A DNA stretch of 32,156 nt. Source: an uncultured Clostridia bacterium. Its GTDB lineage: Bacteria > Bacillota > Clostridia > Oscillospirales > CAG-272. Both the position numbers and the translations under genes were made by a program. Below, in pieces: positions 17,474 to 28,100 of this stretch; position 1 is the first letter of the stretch; each line of letters opens with the position of its first letter. The stretch is from positions 1 through 32,156 of the forward strand of contig CANROT010000011.1 of assembly GCA_947632285.1 (NCBI GenBank), written 5' to 3'. The notes under the pieces are model-generated. The model saw nothing but the letters and a program-made list of their open reading frames with translations, searched no databases and was not told where the DNA came from.

Positions 17474-18280
17474 TTACTTAACTCCCTTTGCCATCGCGAC
17501 GATATCCCCGACGCCGTCGAGGACGACGGTGGGGCGGTACGCGTATTCGCGGAGCGTTTCGCGCGTGGAGACGCCGGAGAGGACGAGGACCGTGGACATA
17601 CCGCTCTCCATGCCGGAGATGACGTCCGTGTCCATTCTGTCGCCGACCATGACGGCGTCGCCGGAGTGGCAGTTCAGCATTCGGAGCCCGGTCCGCATCA
17701 TGAGCGGGTTCGGCTTGCCGCAGAAGTATGCCTTTGTCCCGGCCGCCATCTCTATCGGGGCGATGAGGGCGCGGCACGCGGGCGCGATGCCGTTCTCTAT
17801 CGGCCCGGTCAGGTCCGAATTGGCGCCTATCAGCTTGGCGCCCGCGAGGACGAGGTTCGTTGCCTTCGTCAGCGAGTCGAGGGAATATGAGTGTCCTTCG
17901 CCGACGACGACGTAATCGGGATCGACGTCGTTCATCGTTATTCCTGCGTCATAGAGCGCGTTGTGCAGCCCCGCCTCTCCGATGACGAAGACGGAGCACC
18001 CGGGCGACTGCTCCTTCAGAAACGCCGCCGTCGCAAGGGCGCTCGTGTAGAACCGCTCCTCCGGGACGTCGAGCCCCATGCGCGCGAGCTTTTGGTGCAG
18101 CTCGCGCGGCGTGTAGCCGCTGTTGTTCGTCAGGAACAGGTATTCCTTCTTTTCAGCGTGCAGCCAGTCGATGAATTCACTGACGCCGGGCAGCACCTTG
18201 TTGCCGTGGTAGATGACGCCGTCCATATCGCATATGAAACCGGTCTTTGCGTTAAAATCTATTGTTTTTTCGGCGAGCAC
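17474..18280 (-). CDS. HAD-IIA family phosphatase (NagD-like)
   Basis: GFICDMDGVIYHGNKVLPG, FLTNNSGYTPRELHQKL, CGKPNPLMM, VGDRMDTDV motifs. Confidence 0.92.
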   Translation of the reverse strand: MLAEKTIDFNAKTGFICDMDGVIYHGNKVLPGVSEFIDWLHAEKKEYLFLTNNSGYTPRELHQKLARMGLDVPEERFYTSALATAAFLKEQSPGCSVFVIGEAGLHNALYDAGITMNDVDPDYVVVGEGHSYSLDSLTKATNLVLAGAKLIGANSDLTGPIENGIAPACRALIAPIEMAAGTKAYFCGKPNPLMMRTGLRMLNCHSGDAVMVGDRMDTDVISGMESGMSTVLVLSGVSTRETLREYAYRPTVVLDGVGDIVAMAKGVK

Positions 18281-18391
18281 TTGTTTTTCGTCCTTTCGGA
18301 TTTGCTTTTCGGTTCAAGTATAACAGCATTTGCCTCCGTTTTCAACCGCCGGGTGTAAATTATTTGTAAAAAATAATCTGAGTCCGCGCTC

Positions 18392-18420
18392 TTGAATCGC
18401 GGCGGCGTATATGATAAGAT
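18392..18420 (+). promoter_or_regulatory. putative promoter for the CyuA-like gene
   Basis: TTGAAT (18392-18397), 17-nt spacer, TAAGAT (18415-18420); leaves a leader of about 100 nt. Confidence 0.5.
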
Positions 18421-18525
18421 ATAATCAGAAAACTTTTTCTCCGCCCTCGGCGCGTGCGCCGCGGATCCGTTGCCGAGGGTGCCGATAAGAAAACCCGCTA
18501 AATCCGAGCGCGAAGGGGGAACTAT

Positions 18526-19791
18526 ATGGATAAAAATATCAGCGACACGTTCGCGGCGATACTGAGGGAAGAGCTGATCCCGGCGATGGGGTGCACGGAG
18601 CCGATATCGCTCGCGTATGCGGCGGCGGTCGCGCGGCGCGCGCTCGGGGAGCTGCCCGAGGAGGCGGAGGTGACCGTCAGCGGGAACATAATCAAGAACG
18701 TCAAGAGCGTCATCGTGCCGCACACGGGCGGGCTGCGCGGGATAGAGGCGGCGGCAGCCGCCGGATTTGTCGCCGGAGACGAGGCGCGGCAGCTCGAGGT
18801 GCTGGCGGACGTGACGGAGGACGAGATCGAAAAGATCGGGGAATACCTCGGCACGCACAAAATAGCGGTCAAAAAATCGGAGAGCGGCAGGCTCTTTGAA
18901 ATAATCGTCCGCGTGCGCGTGGGCGGACACACCGCCTCCGTAACGCTCGCGGATTCGCACACGAATATTTTGTCCGTCGAGCGCGACGGGGAGAATTTGT
19001 ATTCCGGCGAGAGCAGCCGTGCATGCGCATATGCGGACAGGAGCATGCTTTCCGTCAAGCGGATCGTCGAATATGCGGAGAGCGCCGACCTTGACACCGT
19101 TCGGGACGTGATAAAGCGGCAGATCGAGTACAATTCCGCGATAGCGGAGGCGGGGCTGACGGGAAAGTACGGCGCCGGGATCGGCAGGATATTGATGGTA
19201 ACGAACGGGAACAGCGTCTCGAACCGCGCGCGGGCGTGGGCGGCGGCGGGCTCGGACGCGAGAATGAACGGCTGCGAGCTCCCCGTCGTGATAAATTCGG
19301 GCAGCGGGAACCAGGGTATGACGGCGTCCCTGCCCGTGATCGTGTACGCGCGCGAGCTCGGCGTCTCGGAGGACGAGATGTACCGCGCCCTGATCGTTTC
19401 AAACCTCGTGACCGTGCATCTGAAAACGGGGATCGGGTGCCTCTCCGCGTACTGCGGCGCGATAAGCGCCGGGTGCGGCGCAGGAGCCGGGGTCACGTAC
19501 CTGTACGGCGGGCGCTACAACGAGATCGCGCACACGATAGTGAACGCGGTCGCGATAAATTCCGGCGTCGTCTGCGACGGAGCGAAGGCGAGCTGCGCCG
19601 CGAAGATAGCGTCCGCGGTAGACGCGGGGCTGCTCGGAATGTATATGTATATGCACGGCAGTCAGTTTCGCGGCGGGGACGGGATAGTCACAAAGGACAT
19701 CGAGGACACGATAGAGAACGTCTCGCGCCTCGCCCGCGAGGGCATGAGGGAGACGGACCGCGAGATCCTCGACATCATGATGAGCTGCTGA
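18526..19791 (+). CDS. L-cysteine desulfidase / serine dehydratase alpha-like protein (UPF0597, CyuA family)
   Basis: 421 aa; PAMGCTEPISLAYAAA, SGNIIKNVKSVIVPHTGGLRGIEAAAAAG, NSGSGNQGMTASLPV, CAAKIASAVDAG. Confidence 0.88.
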   Translation: MDKNISDTFAAILREELIPAMGCTEPISLAYAAAVARRALGELPEEAEVTVSGNIIKNVKSVIVPHTGGLRGIEAAAAAGFVAGDEARQLEVLADVTEDEIEKIGEYLGTHKIAVKKSESGRLFEIIVRVRVGGHTASVTLADSHTNILSVERDGENLYSGESSRACAYADRSMLSVKRIVEYAESADLDTVRDVIKRQIEYNSAIAEAGLTGKYGAGIGRILMVTNGNSVSNRARAWAAAGSDARMNGCELPVVINSGSGNQGMTASLPVIVYARELGVSEDEMYRALIVSNLVTVHLKTGIGCLSAYCGAISAGCGAGAGVTYLYGGRYNEIAHTIVNAVAINSGVVCDGAKASCAAKIASAVDAGLLGMYMYMHGSQFRGGDGIVTKDIEDTIENVSRLAREGMRETDREILDIMMSC

Positions 19792-19807
19792 AATTTTGAA
19801 TAAAAAC

Positions 19808-19846
19808 CGGGGGAGCGCCCTTCAAAAAGGCGCTCCCCCGTGATTT
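19808..19846. terminator. terminator hairpin between convergent genes
   Basis: CGGGGGAGCGCC (19808-19819) / GGCGCTCCCCCG (19829-19840), 12-bp perfect stem, followed by TGATTTTATT. Confidence 0.7.
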
Positions 19847-19859
19847 TATTCCGGCGGTT

Positions 19860-22800
19860 TTACTCCGTCACTATATAGTCAAAGTATGTCCCCGTTCCGA
19901 TGGAGCCGGTGATGACGACGAGGAGTGCGGCATTCCCGGGCGCGGACGACACGTCGAGCGCCTGCTTGCCCTCGATTTTGAACGATTCGGAGTTCTCCGC
20001 AAAGGCGACGCCGTCGGCGTCGAACCGGACCGTGCCGTAGCTCCACCTGACGCCGGCATTCATGTCGACGGAGGCGACAGGGTCCCCGAGGGAGCCGATG
20101 TCGCGGGCGAGCTTTGCAAGCTCGGCGGAGGTCAGCGGTTTGCCGCCGTTGTCATATGCGTAGACGGAGAGCGTCGCCTGCCCGAGCTCATATCCGAAGC
20201 GGATCGTGAGCGCCCGGAGCGACTTTGCGTCTATTGTGTCGACGTAGAAGAGCAGCGGGGCGGTGTCCGACCACCACTCGTATGTGGAGCCGGTGTTGGC
20301 TCTGCCGCCCGATTTTACCGTGTCGGTGGGGAAGGAATACGTTTTTTGCGATGTTTCGGCAGCGCCGTAGATGCGGACGCGGTCGACGTTGACATATGTG
20401 TCGGTCGCGGAGGCGTTCTTTTTGCCGGTGACGGTCACCTTCACCGTGTGAGCGCCCGAGCCGAGCACGCCCGTGTCATAGAGCGGGATCGATTCGCAGC
20501 GCTCCTCGGAATAGCAGTCGATCTCGACGGGGTCGCCGCCGTCGATTGAGATCGAGAGGATTCCGTGTCCCGGCGCCGTCGTGCCGTACCAGATGAGGCG
20601 CTCGCCGTCAAAGCTGAGCGTGACGGAGTCTCCGGCGCGGTTCGAGTAGTGGTTGTCGAGGTAGTAGCAGCCGGTCTGCGGGCCGTTCGTCCAGCCGCTC
20701 CCGGTGTACGAGAAATGATTCGGTATCGTGCCTGATGCGCTGTCATTGACGTCGAGGAACGTCTCGACCTCGGGAGCTTCCGTGCCGGACTGTTTGCCTG
20801 CCGGGACCGTTTTTTCCGTGAATGCGGTGAGCGATATCTCGCAGCTCGCAGAGCCGAGCCCGGGGGACGAGACGGTCGCGGTGATCTTGCCCTCGGCTCC
20901 GTACTCGGACGCGATGAAGAATGCGGCGCTCCCGCCTTCAAGGGAGATCGTCTCCTCGCCTATAAAGCGGCCGTGCCCCGAAAGCTCTGTTTTGACTTCG
21001 TTTTCGGCATACGGCACGACATTCCCGTTTTCGTCGACGGCGTAGACCGCGACGCTCACAAAGTCAGAGCCGTCTGCGATGAGCGAGCCGGACTGCGGCT
21101 CGAGGACGAGGCTGACCGGGGCGCCCGGGGAGGTTACCGTGTATGACGCCGCCTCTTTGCCGCCGATGTAGCCGACGGCGTAGAGCTCGCCGCACGAACT
21201 GCCGCGGACGTTTTTGAATTCATACGCCGGGTGCGGAAGGTTCGGATACAGATTCGGCTTTATGCGCCCGACGGACTTGCCGTCAACGAACAGCTCTACC
21301 TCCTCGCAGTTCGAGAAGACCGTGACGGTGCCGGGAGAGGACGGGGTGTTGTAGTTTGCGATATAGACGTTCGGGTCGGAGGCGGGATCCTTCTGCGACC
21401 GGTAGAAGTACGAGGGCATTTTCGGTATGCGGAAAATGTCGTAGAGGCCGCTGTAAAAGACGTTGTCGGTGTTCGTGTAGTTGACCTCGTTGTTGTAGTC
21501 GAACATGCTCCACGCGAAGCCGCCGGCGCAGTATTCGTTCCCGAAATAGTAGTCGACGACCTCGGCGAACGATTTTGTGAACGCGAGCGCGTCCGCGTCG
21601 GACGCCCATGAAAAGCCGTGCCCGGAGTACCAGTCCATCGAGTGCTCCGTTATGATGAACGGCGTGTGGTTCGGCTTGTCCGGGTAGGTGTAGTTGACGG
21701 CGAAGATATCCTCCTCGTCGAGGAAATGACTGTCCGCGTATGACTCCATGCGGCGAACGCCGTGCGTCGGGCGCGTGGGGTCGAGGGATTTTGCGAGCTC
21801 GTTCGTCTTTTCGTAGAGCGCGTCGTTGTCGAACGATTCGTTGACGCGCGTGCCCCAGCTGACGATAGAGGGGTGATTTTTGTCGCGGATTATCATCTCG
21901 CGGACGTTTTCGGTATATATATCCTGCCAATCCTCGCCGCCGATATGCTGCCACCCCGGCGCTTCCTCAAAGACGATGAGGCCTATCTCGTCGCAGCGCT
22001 CGAGGAATGAGGGGTCCTGCGGATAGTGAGAGCAGCGGACGGCGTTAAAGCCCGTTTCCTTTATGAGGTCCGCGTCGGCGCGCTGCTGCTTGTCGTTGGC
22101 AGCTCTGCCGATCCACGGCCACATTTCGTGCCTGTTCACGCCGACGATCTCGGTCCGCTCGCCGTTCAGATAAAAGCCGTCTTCCTCAAACGAGAAGTAT
22201 CTCATGCCGAATTTCGTCTCGACGGCGTCATAAGACGCGGAGCCGTCCGAGACGGACGTTGTAACGGTGTAGAGATACGGGTCGGAGGTGCTCCATAGAT
22301 GCAGGGAGGCGACCTCCGCCTCCGCCGTGACCGTGCCCGAGCCGCCCGCGGCGACAGTTGCGGTGCCGGTCAGCGTCGCGGTCTCCTCCCCGTCGGCAGA
22401 GCGAACGACGGAGGTGACCGTCAGCGTTTTTTCTTCTTTCGAGCCGTTGACGACCTCCGCCCTGACGCGGACCGTGCCTTTATCGGCGGTGAGGTCGTCT
22501 GTCGTGACGAACACGTCGCTGATATATGTATCGGAGGTTATAGTCATTTTCACGTCGCGGACGATGCCGCCGAAGACGCAGTAGTCGACGGGGCCTCCCT
22601 CCGGCGGGATATCGGGCTGGCGCTCCGAGTCAACGCGCACGGCGATGACGTTGTCGCCGTCGCGGAGCGCGTCCGTGATGTCGACGGTGAAGCCGGTATA
22701 GGCGCCCTTGTGGCTGCCGACGGCGGTGCCGTTCACATATACGTCGGCGACGGTCGCGACGCCCTCGAATTCGACCGTCACGCGCCTGCCGTTGTATTCT

Positions 22801-23153
22801 TCGCCGAGCGTGAAGTGGCGGCGGTACCACGATACGAACCTGTATGACTCGATCTGCGAGGCAAAGCCGGGCCCCTTGTGGTCGGTTAAGAGCGTGTTCG
22901 CGTGCGGGAGGGAGACCTTTTCGAATCCCGAGTCGTCAAGGTCGGCGGACGCGCCGTTCTTGTAGTCGGCGGGCGAATAGAGCCATTCGGTGTTGAAATT
23001 CAGCGTTTCACGTGTCATCGTTGCAGTTTCTCCGTTCGGATCTTTTTCCTGATCTTTGTCCTTGTCTTTGTTGTCGTCTTTTCTGCACCCCGCCGCTAGC
23101 ACGGCCGCCGCGGCGGCGAGCAGGAGCGCCGCCGCCCGGTATATGAGCTTCAT
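19860..23153 (-). CDS. glycoside hydrolase family 2 lipoprotein with C-terminal accessory domains
   Basis: 1097 aa; lipobox LAAGC; GH2 sugar-binding and TIM-barrel motifs (GVNRHEMWPWIGRA, NAVRCSHYPQDPSFLERCDEIGLIVFEEAPGW, VSWGTRVNES, FIITEHSMDW); Ig-like and CBM-like regions. Confidence 0.9.
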   Translation of the reverse strand: MKLIYRAAALLLAAAAAVLAAGCRKDDNKDKDKDQEKDPNGETATMTRETLNFNTEWLYSPADYKNGASADLDDSGFEKVSLPHANTLLTDHKGPGFASQIESYRFVSWYRRHFTLGEEYNGRRVTVEFEGVATVADVYVNGTAVGSHKGAYTGFTVDITDALRDGDNVIAVRVDSERQPDIPPEGGPVDYCVFGGIVRDVKMTITSDTYISDVFVTTDDLTADKGTVRVRAEVVNGSKEEKTLTVTSVVRSADGEETATLTGTATVAAGGSGTVTAEAEVASLHLWSTSDPYLYTVTTSVSDGSASYDAVETKFGMRYFSFEEDGFYLNGERTEIVGVNRHEMWPWIGRAANDKQQRADADLIKETGFNAVRCSHYPQDPSFLERCDEIGLIVFEEAPGWQHIGGEDWQDIYTENVREMIIRDKNHPSIVSWGTRVNESFDNDALYEKTNELAKSLDPTRPTHGVRRMESYADSHFLDEEDIFAVNYTYPDKPNHTPFIITEHSMDWYSGHGFSWASDADALAFTKSFAEVVDYYFGNEYCAGGFAWSMFDYNNEVNYTNTDNVFYSGLYDIFRIPKMPSYFYRSQKDPASDPNVYIANYNTPSSPGTVTVFSNCEEVELFVDGKSVGRIKPNLYPNLPHPAYEFKNVRGSSCGELYAVGYIGGKEAASYTVTSPGAPVSLVLEPQSGSLIADGSDFVSVAVYAVDENGNVVPYAENEVKTELSGHGRFIGEETISLEGGSAAFFIASEYGAEGKITATVSSPGLGSASCEISLTAFTEKTVPAGKQSGTEAPEVETFLDVNDSASGTIPNHFSYTGSGWTNGPQTGCYYLDNHYSNRAGDSVTLSFDGERLIWYGTTAPGHGILSISIDGGDPVEIDCYSEERCESIPLYDTGVLGSGAHTVKVTVTGKKNASATDTYVNVDRVRIYGAAETSQKTYSFPTDTVKSGGRANTGSTYEWWSDTAPLLFYVDTIDAKSLRALTIRFGYELGQATLSVYAYDNGGKPLTSAELAKLARDIGSLGDPVASVDMNAGVRWSYGTVRFDADGVAFAENSESFKIEGKQALDVSSAPGNAALLVVITGSIGTGTYFDYIVTE

Positions 23154-23190
23154 GCGAACCTCCGTAATATTTCAGTATTGCTATATTTAA

Positions 23191-23219
23191 ATTATACATC
23201 ACGGAAAAGTGCGGAACAA
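23191..23219 (-). promoter_or_regulatory. putative promoter for the GH2 gene
   Basis: Minus strand TTGTTC (23214-23219), 17-nt spacer, TATAAT (23191-23196). Confidence 0.5.
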
Positions 23220-23262
23220 CAGTAAATTTTTAATATTTATATGACTATTTTAATGCGGCCTG

Positions 23263-23291
23263 TTGACGGCGGCGTGTGTTTGCCGTATACT
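23263..23291 (+). promoter_or_regulatory. putative promoter for the AraC-family gene
   Basis: TTGACG (23263-23268), 17-nt spacer, TATACT (23286-23291). Confidence 0.55.
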
Positions 23292-23311
23292 GAAGCAAAG
23301 GGGGCGGAAAA

Positions 23312-24157
23312 ATGAAAAAGATGGTTTTCCCGGTGACGGACGAGTACCGCGAAAAACTCGAATACGGATTTGCCGGTGTCGGCTGCTGCTACGAGCAGGA
23401 GCACGTCAGGCGGCCGGGCGGCAGGCGGGAAACGGAGTGGATATACCCGTACTATCAGTGGATAGGGTGCAGGCGCGGCGCGGGCGAGGTGATCCTTGAC
23501 GGGAGGCGGTACTCGGTCGGAGAGGGGCAGGGAATGCTGCTGTTCCCGAACGAGCCGCACGAATACTACGCGAAGTCGGAGAGCTGGGAGGTCGACTGGG
23601 TCGTCTTCTCCGGCTCGGGCGTGGACGGCTTCATACGCAAAACGCTCGGCATAGAGCGCTCCCGCGTCTATACGGTGACGGCGCCGCACATGATAAGTGA
23701 CCGCATCGTGCGGCTCTACGAGACGGCCTCCTCGGACGACCCGATGAAGTTCACGGTCGCCTCCGGGATCGTGTATGAGATACTCCTCTACATATACATC
23801 TGCGCGTTCCGCAGTCAGGGCGGCTCGCTCTTTGACCGCGCCGAAAGGCTCCGCCCCGTCTTCGGCTACATCGACGCGCATTACGGCGAGCAGATCCCGC
23901 TCGGGACGCTGTCCGAGCTCATCGGCGTGACGCCGCAGCACCTCTGCATCATTTTCCGCGAGCTCACGGGCGCCACCGTGACCGAGTACGTGAACGGCGT
24001 CCGCATCGGAAAGAGCAAGGAGCTCCTGCTGCGGGAGCGCGGGCTGCGCGTGAAGGAGATCGCGGCGGCTTGCGGATTTTCGGACGTCAGCTACTTCTGC
24101 TCCGTCTTCAAGCGTCTCGAGGGCGTGACCCCGACGGAATTCCGGCTTCGTGGATAA
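23312..24157 (+). CDS. AraC family transcriptional regulator
   Basis: Cupin-like N-terminus (GEVILDGRRYSVGEGQGMLLFPNEPHEYY) and two HTHs (GTLSELIGVTPQHLCIIFRE; VKEIAAACGFSDVSYFCSVFKRLEGVTPTEFR). Confidence 0.92.
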   Translation: MKKMVFPVTDEYREKLEYGFAGVGCCYEQEHVRRPGGRRETEWIYPYYQWIGCRRGAGEVILDGRRYSVGEGQGMLLFPNEPHEYYAKSESWEVDWVVFSGSGVDGFIRKTLGIERSRVYTVTAPHMISDRIVRLYETASSDDPMKFTVASGIVYEILLYIYICAFRSQGGSLFDRAERLRPVFGYIDAHYGEQIPLGTLSELIGVTPQHLCIIFRELTGATVTEYVNGVRIGKSKELLLRERGLRVKEIAAACGFSDVSYFCSVFKRLEGVTPTEFRLRG

Positions 24158-24170
24158 CCATATTCGTATA

Positions 24171-24207
24171 AAAACCGCGCGGTCGCTGTCTGCGGCCGCG
24201 CGGTTTT
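24171..24207. terminator. terminator hairpin between convergent genes
   Basis: AAAACCGCGCGG (24171-24182) / CCGCGCGGTTTT (24196-24207), 12-bp perfect. Confidence 0.8.
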
Positions 24208-24239
24208 CAATAAAGTTAACGAAAATATTCCGGAAGCAC

Positions 24240-25115
24240 TCACCAGAGATCGGAGGACGACGGGAAGGTCTCCGGGTCGGGAGGGTAGCTTTCCGTATCC
24301 GGCGGGTAGCTTTCGGTATTCGAAAGATTCGGGTGGTAGTTGGGGCCGAGCTCCTCCGGGTAACCGAACGCGCCCGCACCGTCGCTTGACGAAGAGGACG
24401 AGGAGGAATAGCTGCTGGTCCCGCTGTAAAAGCTCGAAAGATTCAGAGACGGCTTATAGTTTTCCGCCGCAACGACATCTTTGAGCGCGGCCTCCATCGC
24501 GTCAATAACATCTGAGACTGCATCTGCGGAGAAATAGGAGAATCCCTTTTTGGCGGCGCGTTTTAAATCGGAAATGCAGGATCTGAAATCGTCCGAGGTG
24601 TGCAGCATGCCTGCGGAATATTTCGACATGGCAACTCCGAAGACGCCGTCCGGCGAACCCTTGTTGGCTGCAAGACTAAACATTTGAAGTGCTTTTTTAT
24701 GTTCTTCCTCTGAGGCGTAGTATTTTCCGGCGTCGAGCGCGGCGAGCAGGCTGCCCTTTTTCGCCGCTGCTTCCGCATGCTCGGGAATGAAATTCCCGTC
24801 TATGTCCGTTCCCGCAATGGCATAATATTCATCGCCGGACAGCTGCTCTGTAAGCGACTTGTCGAATTCCCTCTTTTTTGCCTGCTCGAGCGAGACCTTG
24901 CTGCCGCATACGGGGCAAAAGCCCGCGGGCATTTCTTTGTTCAGGCTGATCTCACCGGCACAGCAAGTACACCTAACGGTGACGAATTCTCCGCGTATCT
25001 CGTTGGGAACACCGTATGTGGCGTCTGTCATGTCGACTATATCCGCCGCCGCCTTCTTTATGGATTCGGAAAGATCGCGGAGACTTTCCAGGGTTTTATC
25101 CAATGATTCTGCCAT
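24240..25115 (-). CDS. zinc-ribbon, SEL1/TPR-like protein with Ser- and Pro-rich C-terminal tail
   Basis: CTCCAGE...CPVCGSK zinc ribbon; ALQMFSLAANKGSPDGVFGVAMSKYSAGM SEL1-like; tail SSYSSSSSSSSDGAG...NTESYPPDTESYPPDPETFP. Confidence 0.7.
   Translation of the reverse strand: MAESLDKTLESLRDLSESIKKAAADIVDMTDATYGVPNEIRGEFVTVRCTCCAGEISLNKEMPAGFCPVCGSKVSLEQAKKREFDKSLTEQLSGDEYYAIAGTDIDGNFIPEHAEAAAKKGSLLAALDAGKYYASEEEHKKALQMFSLAANKGSPDGVFGVAMSKYSAGMLHTSDDFRSCISDLKRAAKKGFSYFSADAVSDVIDAMEAALKDVVAAENYKPSLNLSSFYSGTSSYSSSSSSSSDGAGAFGYPEELGPNYHPNLSNTESYPPDTESYPPDPETFPSSSDLW
24262..24324 (-). repeat. 21-bp in-frame tandem repeat in the C-terminal tail
   Basis: GGGTAGCTTTCCGTATCCGGC (24283-24303) and GGGTAGCTTTCGGTATTCGAA (24304-24324), plus a degenerate unit at 24262-24282. 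Confidence 0.65.
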
Positions 25116-25137
25116 CTCAGTTTCCTCTTCTAAAATA

Positions 25138-28100
25138 TTATTGCTCGGCGGTACCCGAGCCGTCGTTTTCGCGATATCCGACGTTCTTCAGTACAGGGAG
25201 CGCCCCGTCGGTGATCTGCCATGCATCGTCTTCCCACAGCATTGTGTTGTGTATGAAATCGGCAGACATGAATTGCTCGTTCGGAACGATGAAATCATCT
25301 GCAAAGATGACATTAAAACCGCAGTCCTCTCTGAAATAGCTGTTTATATCTTTATAGCCGTTCAAAAAGTCATAGGGGACGCCCCATACCGTTAAAGTAT
25401 CACTGTTTTCAATTTTGGAGGCGGAGATCGTACCGGCGAAGAAACAGTTTTTCAGATGTGGCGCACATGCCCCAAAATACGGGTTAAGTCCCCCGACGTA
25501 GGCATAACCGTATGAATTACCATCTTCCTCCGGCAGACTAACGTAAATATTCATCGCGGAATAGCTGTCGGTGATCTCGACGTCCACTTTGCTGATGGTG
25601 ATCCCTGTGAGCCCGCCCGTGTAAATATGCGGTTTGCTTGCGGAGGAATATCCCGCAGTCGTCACAAATTCAATTGAACCGTCGGTGAAGCATTCCGTTA
25701 TCTTGGCCGTTTCGCCTTCCCACTTTCCGTAGTCCCACTTAACGCTTCCGTATATTCCGCCTATAAGACATTTATCTCCAAAATCCGGGAAATTTTTATG
25801 ATAGAAGTTGCTGGGGTCGGCTTCAGAGGGCCGGTTTGTATCATCAGGCGTCCCGTCAGTGCTGCCGCATTCGATATGTATGTCGCCGCTGAAGTATGTA
25901 CGCGTGATATTTATCCCTTCGGAGATCGATCCGGAGATACCGCCGGCAAACAGTCGGACGGCGTCGTAATAAATCTTCGATTTTATATCAAAGGACAGCG
26001 TTGAACATGAATATGAGATATCGTCCGCCTGCCAGCCGGCAATGCCGCCGATGATCGGACACGGTGTCTCGTCCGTCGGATATCGGTTGATCACGGTGAC
26101 GATTGCGATGCCGTCAACGGAGCACCGGGAAAGTTGACCTTGTGCCTCCCCTGCGATGCCGCCGAAATAATGTGCGACGCCTGCCGAGATATTTGCTTCC
26201 GAAAGGCGGCAGTTTTTGATCTCGCCGCCGGATTTGACGCAGATCCCGGCAAGGCTGCGAACATTGATATCTCTGACCGTGAGGCGGGAAACGCTGCAAT
26301 TTTCGATATGCGCCTTGTCCGTCTGTTCGATACAGATCCCGGCGATGTCGCGCTCTTCAAAGTCGTCGTCCGGGGTCCCCGACAATTCAACGTCGGAAAC
26401 GGTTATGCCCGAAACGGAGCCTTTGTTTATGGTGAAAGCGCCGCTGAAGCCGCCGTAAACGGTCAGTGCAATATCCGAGACGGAGCATTCGGCGACGGTG
26501 CTGTCGGCGAGGTTTTCATATACGAGCGCCGCAAAGTTTTTCATCTCTCCGCGGACTTTTGTGACCGAACACGAGCGGACGACACCGTTATTCGAATGCA
26601 CTATCCCTGAAAATCCGGCGTCGGCAGACTCGGAGGTGACGCCCGATACCGTGCAGTCTATGATCTGCCCGTTCTGTTTATTCGATCCGATCAGGGAAAA
26701 GCTCTCTCCCGTTATGTGCAGGTCTTCGAAACGTATATTCTTGATCGTGCCTTCGTTTTCTTCTATCCAATATTCTCCGCTGCCGGTGATCCCGCGTACT
26801 GCGTGTCCGTTTCCGTCAAGAGTCCCGTGAAAGGAGCCGTTGATCGGATCAGACGCGTTTGTAAGATCTATATCGGAGGTGAACATAAACGATGCGCCGT
26901 TATGCTTTTTGATATATGAAATATCGTCTGCGCCGGAGATCTCTATCGTGCCGATACCGTTATTAAAGTGTACCGACGCCGCAATGAACATTGCCGAGGC
27001 TCCGATGGCGGCGGCAGGGACGAGAAAAGCGGATATAGCGCGCAAAGCACGGGAAAAGGCATAGCTTCTGTAACCGTTGCGCTCGAGATTCCAGGCTATG
27101 GCGCCGAAGAAGAGCACGGCTCCGGCAGCCAGCGAGATAACTGTCGCGAGCGTGGCATAAATACCGACATTATACGGCAAAAGCCGCGCGGGGTCAAAAT
27201 AGTTCAGAAGCGCGGATATGAGGAGAAAAGCCATGACCGCAAGCGATGAAAGACAGAACGCAACGGAGAGGTGCCCTGAAAGTGTCATCTTTCGCCTATC
27301 CTCTTTTTGCTTCTGCTGTTTTTTGACGATGATGGCGTCGAGCGTCCTCTGTGCGCTCTTGCGCAGCGTGTCGAGGCTCGCCGCCTCTTTTTCGCAGTAT
27401 GCGCGGAGCTCCCCGATGCTTTTGTCCGCAGCCGCCTTTACTTTCTGCGGCTCCGGCGCAAGGTCTGTCGCTTTGTTAAGATAGGGCAGGTTGTTCGCGC
27501 GCGTCTTTTCGGGATATTCGCGCAGCCTTGCGGACTCATTCGCAAGCTTGTCGAAAAGCGCTTTTGCACGTTCCTCGTCGCCGCGCGAAAACGATGCGAA
27601 ACCGAACGCATTCAAACCCGAGAGCCACTTTCGGTCTTCTTCGGATAATGACGGCTTCGGCCGCGAAGATTCATTCAGCAGAACGAACCCCAAATAAGGG
27701 CGCCAACCGTTGGGGCGCTGTTTTATCAGGAGCTTATACATCTCGGCGGACGGCGGGAGATCCTCGAGGCGGTCGAGGAACGCATTTTTTTCATTCGTGC
27801 AGGCATCGGCGTCCGCGCCGAGCGCCGCGGCGGAGTCAAAAAGCTCGCAGACAAAGCCCGCCCACACCGTGCGCGATGCGGCATCGAGCAGCGACACGCG
27901 CTTTGCGAGGAACATGTATCTGTCACACGGCAGGCTCGGTTTTCCGTCGTTTGGGTCTTTGCAGTTTGCCCAAAGCTTGGCAAGACGGCGGCTTTCATCG
28001 ACCGACCGGGAGTTGCCCTTCGGGTAGATCAAAGCGAGCATTTTGTCAAGCGTTTTCGCCCTATAATGCTTTAATGTGTCAAGAGCGCCCGCAAGGTACT

